From: Abditibacteriales bacterium
GTDB lineage: Bacteria; Armatimonadota; Abditibacteriia; Abditibacteriales; JANWYM01
Reading direction: 5' to 3'
Assembly: GCA_025055355.1 (NCBI GenBank)
Contig: JANWYM010000273.1
Span: 1-5,976, forward strand
Length of the DNA: 5,976 nucleotides
Part shown: in pieces, positions 3,124-5,976 of the stretch
Layout: each line of letters begins with the position of its first letter
How positions within the stretch are numbered: position 1 is the first letter of the stretch
The notes under the pieces: model-generated
Database searches by the model: none
What the model saw: the letters and a program-made list of their open reading frames with translations, nothing else
Told to the model about the DNA's origin: nothing
Translations under genes and position numbers: made by a program

Positions 3124-5661
3124 ATGAAAATCGCGATGATGACGCTCATAAAGGCTCAATTGACTTTCATCTTCCTTCTTGGTCTTGTCTCACTCAGCCG
3201 CGCCGCCGAGAGAGGTTTGACCCTCGTGGACAACGGCGCACCCAAAGCCACGATTGTGCTATCCGCGCAGGCGAACGAAAAAGCCAAGTTCGCCGCGCAG
3301 GAGTTGCAGACTTACCTCGCTAAAATCACCGGCGCGACCCTGCCCATCGTGACGGACGCTGAGAACCCACAGGGGGCGTTGGTCCTCGTCGGCAGGAGCA
3401 AACTCACGGACGCGATGAAGGTGCAGATCCCTTCGGGGTTGACCAACGCCCGGCGGGAGGAGGGCTTCGTCATCGTCTGCAGAGGCCATCGGCTGGTGCT
3501 GGCGGGAAACGATGAGGGACCGTATCACGGGACGGAATACGCCGTTTACGACTTCCTGCGGCGTCTGGGCGTGCGCTGGTTCATGCCCGGCGAATACGGT
3601 GAGGTCGTGCCAAAGCAGGCGACGATTACCGTTCCTGCGATGCACGTCACCGAGAAGCCCGACTTCATCATGCGCAACTGGTGGCTGCACATCACGCCGG
3701 AGTTGCGCGAACTGGAACGCCGCTGGAAGATTCGCAACAAGATGAACCCGGAGGTGATGTTTGCCATTCCCGGCGACAGCAGCGTGCGGAACGTTCTCCC
3801 AGAGTCCAAGTATTTCAAGGAACATCCCGAATACTTTGCCATGAACCCCGACGGCAGCCGCAACCCGCACCATCCGAACTTGACGAACCCGAAGACAGTG
3901 GAAGTGGTCGCCGACATCATCAAGGACTACTTTCGTAAAAACCCTCACGCTAACTCCTACGGCTTCGCGCCCGATGACGGCTTGCCCCGCGATTACAGCC
4001 CGGAGACGGTGAAGTTGAATCAGGGCTTTGTGGACTTGCTGGGGCGACCGGGCGTGCCCGGTGAAGTCAGCACGAGCGAGGAGTGGTTCACCTTCGTCAA
4101 CAAGGTGACGGCGGCAGTGCGCCGCGAGTTCCCCGAGGTTTACATCGCCACCAACGGCTACGCCAACAGGAACATCCCGCCGCAGGGCGTGAAACTGGAC
4201 GACCACCTCGTGGTCATGTTCGCCGCGATTTGGAGTTGCACCCTGCACGCCTACGATGACCCGCGCTGCTGGCAGAAGGTGCGGCAGGGGCAGATGCTCA
4301 GACGTTGGTGCCAACTCAGCAAAAACGTCTGGGTCTACGGCTACAACTACCAGATGCTCGTGTCCGCGCTGACGCCGCTGCCCGAAACGCGCAAGTTGCG
4401 CCGCGACTTTCCGCTGATGAAGCAGTGGGGCGTCATCGGCTTCCACGACGAGACGCGCAACGTCTGGGCGGAGTGCGGCATCGCCAGCCGCTACCTGCGG
4501 GCGCAGTTGGAGTGGAACGCCAACGCGGACGTGGACGCCATCCTGGATGACTTCTACCTCAAGTGGTATGGCAAAGCCGCCAAGCCGATGCGGGCGTTCT
4601 ATGAGGCGATTGAAGACGCGATCGAAAAATCACCGATGCACGGTCACGAAGACCGCGTGCTGCCCGAGATTTACACGACGGCGTTGCTGACGACACTGCG
4701 CCAGCACATCAGCGAAGCCGAACGACTCGCTGACACCGAACGAGACCGCCTCCACGTCCGCGCCGAGCGGCTCATCTTCGACCACTTAGAAGCCTACGTG
4801 AAAATGTCCGCCGCCGAAGCCGCAGGTGACTTCGCCGCAGCCGCCCAGCACGCCGGGCGCATGATGGAGTTGCGCAAACAACTGCACGCCATCAACCCGT
4901 TTTACATCTGGCATGATGAAACGCGCTACCACTCCGGCATCTGGTATTGGGGCGTCCTTGACCGACAGAAGTATTACCAATCGCTCGCCGACCTGACCAG
5001 CGGGAAAACCGGCGACCTCATCGCGCTGCTGCCCGAAAAAGCCGCGTTCCGCACCGACCCACACGACGACGGACTGTTTGAAGAATGGTATCTCAAAGTA
5101 GGGGCGGGCGTCCCTGCCAGCCCTATAGGGGCGGGCGTCCCTGCCAGCCCTACAGGAGCAGGCGTCCCTGCCAGCCCTACAGGGGCGGGCGTCCCTGCCA
5201 GCCCTACAGGGGCAGGCGTCCCTGCCAGCCCTGCAGGGGCGGGCGTCCCTGCCAGCCCGAAGGGCTGGAAAACCGTCTCCACCACCCGCCCGTTCTACGT
5301 GCAGGGCTACATAGACGCGCGTGGGTATCCCTATCTCGGCTACATCTGGTATCGCCTGCACGTGGACGTTCCCGCTTCCGCCAAAGGGAAAAAGGTTGTG
5401 CTCTACGCGCCCGTCGTGGAGACCGAAGCGTGGTGTTGGGTCAACGGGCAATACGTCGGACACCGCCCCTATCAGGAAGCCTATGTGCGTCCGTCACCGA
5501 TGGAGTTCGACGTGACGGATGTGATTCGCCCCGGCGAAACCAACGTTATCGCCGTCCGCGTCAGCACCAGCCTCGCGGCAGCGCAGGCGGCGAGCGGGAT
5601 ACTGTCGCGGATGTTTCTGTATGCGCCGAAGGCGATGGACAAAGAGCAAGGCAGCAAATAG
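3124..5661 (+). CDS. Secreted DUF4838-type glycosidase-like protein with GH2-like C-terminal domain
   Basis: The 845-residue protein begins with a signal peptide (basic K2/K10, hydrophobic ~11-24, likely cut SRA27/A28), so it is exported. Residues ~33-175 form an alpha/beta domain of the GH20b/GH67-N kind (KFAAQELQTYLAKITG, EEGFVIV, GTEYAVYDFLRRLGVRWFMPG). Residues ~180-480 are the DUF4838-like barrel (KYFKEHPEYFAM, SYGFAPDDG 278-286, FHDETRNVWAECG 440-452, DDFYLKWYG). D284, D285, E443 and E449 are candidate acids. Residues ~485-640 are helical. A 54-residue tandem repeat (660-713) interrupts the run from FRTDPHDDG to GWKTVSTTRP. The end (715-835: GYIWYRLHVDVP, WCWVNGQYVG, GETNVIAVRV) is a GH2 sugar-binding-like sandwich. 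Substrate is unknown; polysaccharide breakdown is inferred. Start: ATG 3124 has AAGG at 3115-3118 and the signal peptide. The frame is open back to 2923, so an automatic call could place the start wrongly at TTG 2947. Confidence 0.85.
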   Translation: MKIAMMTLIKAQLTFIFLLGLVSLSRAAERGLTLVDNGAPKATIVLSAQANEKAKFAAQELQTYLAKITGATLPIVTDAENPQGALVLVGRSKLTDAMKVQIPSGLTNARREEGFVIVCRGHRLVLAGNDEGPYHGTEYAVYDFLRRLGVRWFMPGEYGEVVPKQATITVPAMHVTEKPDFIMRNWWLHITPELRELERRWKIRNKMNPEVMFAIPGDSSVRNVLPESKYFKEHPEYFAMNPDGSRNPHHPNLTNPKTVEVVADIIKDYFRKNPHANSYGFAPDDGLPRDYSPETVKLNQGFVDLLGRPGVPGEVSTSEEWFTFVNKVTAAVRREFPEVYIATNGYANRNIPPQGVKLDDHLVVMFAAIWSCTLHAYDDPRCWQKVRQGQMLRRWCQLSKNVWVYGYNYQMLVSALTPLPETRKLRRDFPLMKQWGVIGFHDETRNVWAECGIASRYLRAQLEWNANADVDAILDDFYLKWYGKAAKPMRAFYEAIEDAIEKSPMHGHEDRVLPEIYTTALLTTLRQHISEAERLADTERDRLHVRAERLIFDHLEAYVKMSAAEAAGDFAAAAQHAGRMMELRKQLHAINPFYIWHDETRYHSGIWYWGVLDRQKYYQSLADLTSGKTGDLIALLPEKAAFRTDPHDDGLFEEWYLKVGAGVPASPIGAGVPASPTGAGVPASPTGAGVPASPTGAGVPASPAGAGVPASPKGWKTVSTTRPFYVQGYIDARGYPYLGYIWYRLHVDVPASAKGKKVVLYAPVVETEAWCWVNGQYVGHRPYQEAYVRPSPMEFDVTDVIRPGETNVIAVRVSTSLAAAQAASGILSRMFLYAPKAMDKEQGSK
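5101..5262 (+). repeat. Six in-frame tandem copies of a 27-bp repeat (GAGVPASPx)
   Basis: Six consecutive 27-bp units start at 5101, 5128, 5155, 5182, 5209 and 5236. The core GGCGTCCCTGCCAGCCC is identical in all six. Variation is limited to GGGGCG / GGGGCA / GGAGCA at the unit start and to the last codon (ATA, ACA, GCA, AAG). Each unit adds nine residues, GAGVPASP plus I, T, A or K, to the host protein without changing its frame. The unit has partial self-complementarity (GGGGC with GCCCT, and CAGGG with CCCTG across neighbours). Five of the six possible frames through the array are free of stops. Confidence 0.95.
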
Positions 5662-5674
5662 GATGAGAGGAGTT

Positions 5675-5730
5675 AAGGCGAGGGACATCCGTAAGCCACC
5701 CCTTTCATTCGTATAACGCTTCTCGCCTTT
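5675..5730 (+). terminator. Possible terminator after the DUF4838 gene
   Basis: AAGGCGAG (5675-5682) and CTCGCCTT (5722-5729) are perfect 8-bp inverted repeats followed by a T, but they enclose 39 nt with little further pairing and only a short T-run. It is the only terminator-like structure in the 133-bp gap before hisI, so it is listed with low confidence. Confidence 0.25.
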
Positions 5731-5740
5731 CAACACAGCC

Positions 5741-5769
5741 TTGCATTTTCCCTTTGAATCGGCAATACT
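5741..5769 (+). promoter_or_regulatory. Weak candidate promoter for hisI
   Basis: TTGCAT (5741-5746) lies 17 bp from AATACT (5764-5769, 4 of 6 to TATAAT), about 25 bp upstream of the hisI start. The spacing is ideal but both hexamers are poor. No better pair was found between the two genes. Confidence 0.3.
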
Positions 5770-5794
5770 GAGAGTCGCGAGAAAGGAGTGAATG

Positions 5795-5976
5795 ATGTCT
5801 TTTGCCGACGAACTCAAATATGACGCCAACGGCTTGGTGGCTGTTGTGATTCAGGATGCGGCGACGAACGAAGTCCTCACGCTCGCTTATATGAACCGCG
5901 AGGCGGTGCAGAGAACGTTCGAGACAGGCAAGACGTGGTTCTGGCGGCGCAGCCATCAGAAGTTGATGATGAAGGG
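5795..5976 (+). CDS. hisI: Phosphoribosyl-AMP cyclohydrolase, N-terminal part cut by window edge
   Basis: Sixty complete codons are visible before the window ends. The protein reads KYDANGLVAVVIQDAAT, then EVLTLAYMNREAVQRTFETG, then WFWRRSHQKLMMKG. These are the hallmark segments of HisI (usually K[FY]..dGLiPaivqd, LMLAYMN.EAL..T.etG, ..[FY]WSRSRqkLWxKGe). The enzyme opens the purine ring of phosphoribosyl-AMP, the third step of histidine biosynthesis, in the cytoplasm, using a zinc site whose cysteines would lie just beyond the edge. W replaces the more usual aromatic in front of FW, and MM replaces LW before KG; both seem tolerable. AGGAG at 5784-5788 is 6 nt from ATG 5795 but only 3 nt from the in-frame ATG 5792, so 5795 is preferred. 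Whether it is a stand-alone HisI or a HisIE fusion cannot be seen. Confidence 0.92.
   Translation, partial: MSFADELKYDANGLVAVVIQDAATNEVLTLAYMNREAVQRTFETGKTWFWRRSHQKLMMK

Noticed and set aside
4047..4062. Perfect palindrome ACCGGGC-GT-GCCCGGT within the DUF4838 gene
   Set aside because: It encodes RPGVPG in a probable loop and can arise by chance from GC-rich codons; nothing else supports a functional site.
3259..4446. Long minus-strand open frame (395 codons) opposite the DUF4838 gene
   Set aside because: It lies wholly inside a gene with clear domains on the plus strand; its translation is rich in H, R, V and L with no recognisable motif, as expected for the antisense of GC-rich coding DNA.
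5101..5262. CRISPR array
   Set aside because: The 27-bp units are directly adjacent with no variable spacers and lie in frame inside a gene.
4786..5463. Minus-strand open frame through the 27-bp repeat array
   Set aside because: It is an antisense shadow; the repeat unit lacks stops in two minus frames, which artificially extends the frame.

Overview
The window is about 6 kb of GC-rich bacterial DNA. It holds two complete genes of ordinary house-keeping or regulatory type, one large secreted carbohydrate-active protein, two genes cut by the window edges, and an unusual load of short palindromic repeats. The mix (a secreted DUF4838-type glycosidase-like protein with a GH2-like C-terminal sandwich, a long YkgJ-type cysteine-cluster protein, an N-terminal glycosidase relic, and repeats coding GAGVPASP) suggests a polysaccharide-degrading bacterium of the Armatimonadota / Fervidibacter type. 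That is inference from remembered sequence style, not from a search.

Layout: the left edge (1-108, minus strand) is the N-terminus of a probable family-4-like glycosyltransferase, with its own promoter at 170-199. Next comes a non-coding stretch carrying a 29-bp-arm inverted repeat (257-323). The minus-strand YkgJ-family gene (478-1743) is divergent from a plus-strand single-GAF-domain gene (2030-2494). The GAF gene has a near-consensus sigma70 promoter (1983-2011) and resembles free-methionine-R-sulfoxide reductases. The intergenic space between these two contains a GTAGCCCG hairpin and a solo transposon-end-like sequence.

The stop codon of the GAF gene is one copy of a TAA target-site duplication flanking a 121-bp MITE-like element (2495-2615) with 16-17 bp terminal inverted repeats. 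It is followed by a degenerate dispersed palindrome (2623-2699). A short relic of a glycosidase N-terminal domain with a good ribosome binding site follows (2755-3006), then another palindromic repeat (3035-3104). Directly after that comes the 845-residue secreted DUF4838-type protein (3124-5661). Inside this gene, six tandem in-frame copies of a 27-bp repeat add 54 residues at the boundary between the enzyme part and the C-terminal beta-sandwich. The right edge is the start of hisI (histidine biosynthesis, 5795 onward).

The genes do not form one pathway. The window reads as a collection of short transcription units separated, decorated and partly eroded by several unrelated families of small palindromic elements, one of which has colonised a coding sequence in frame.
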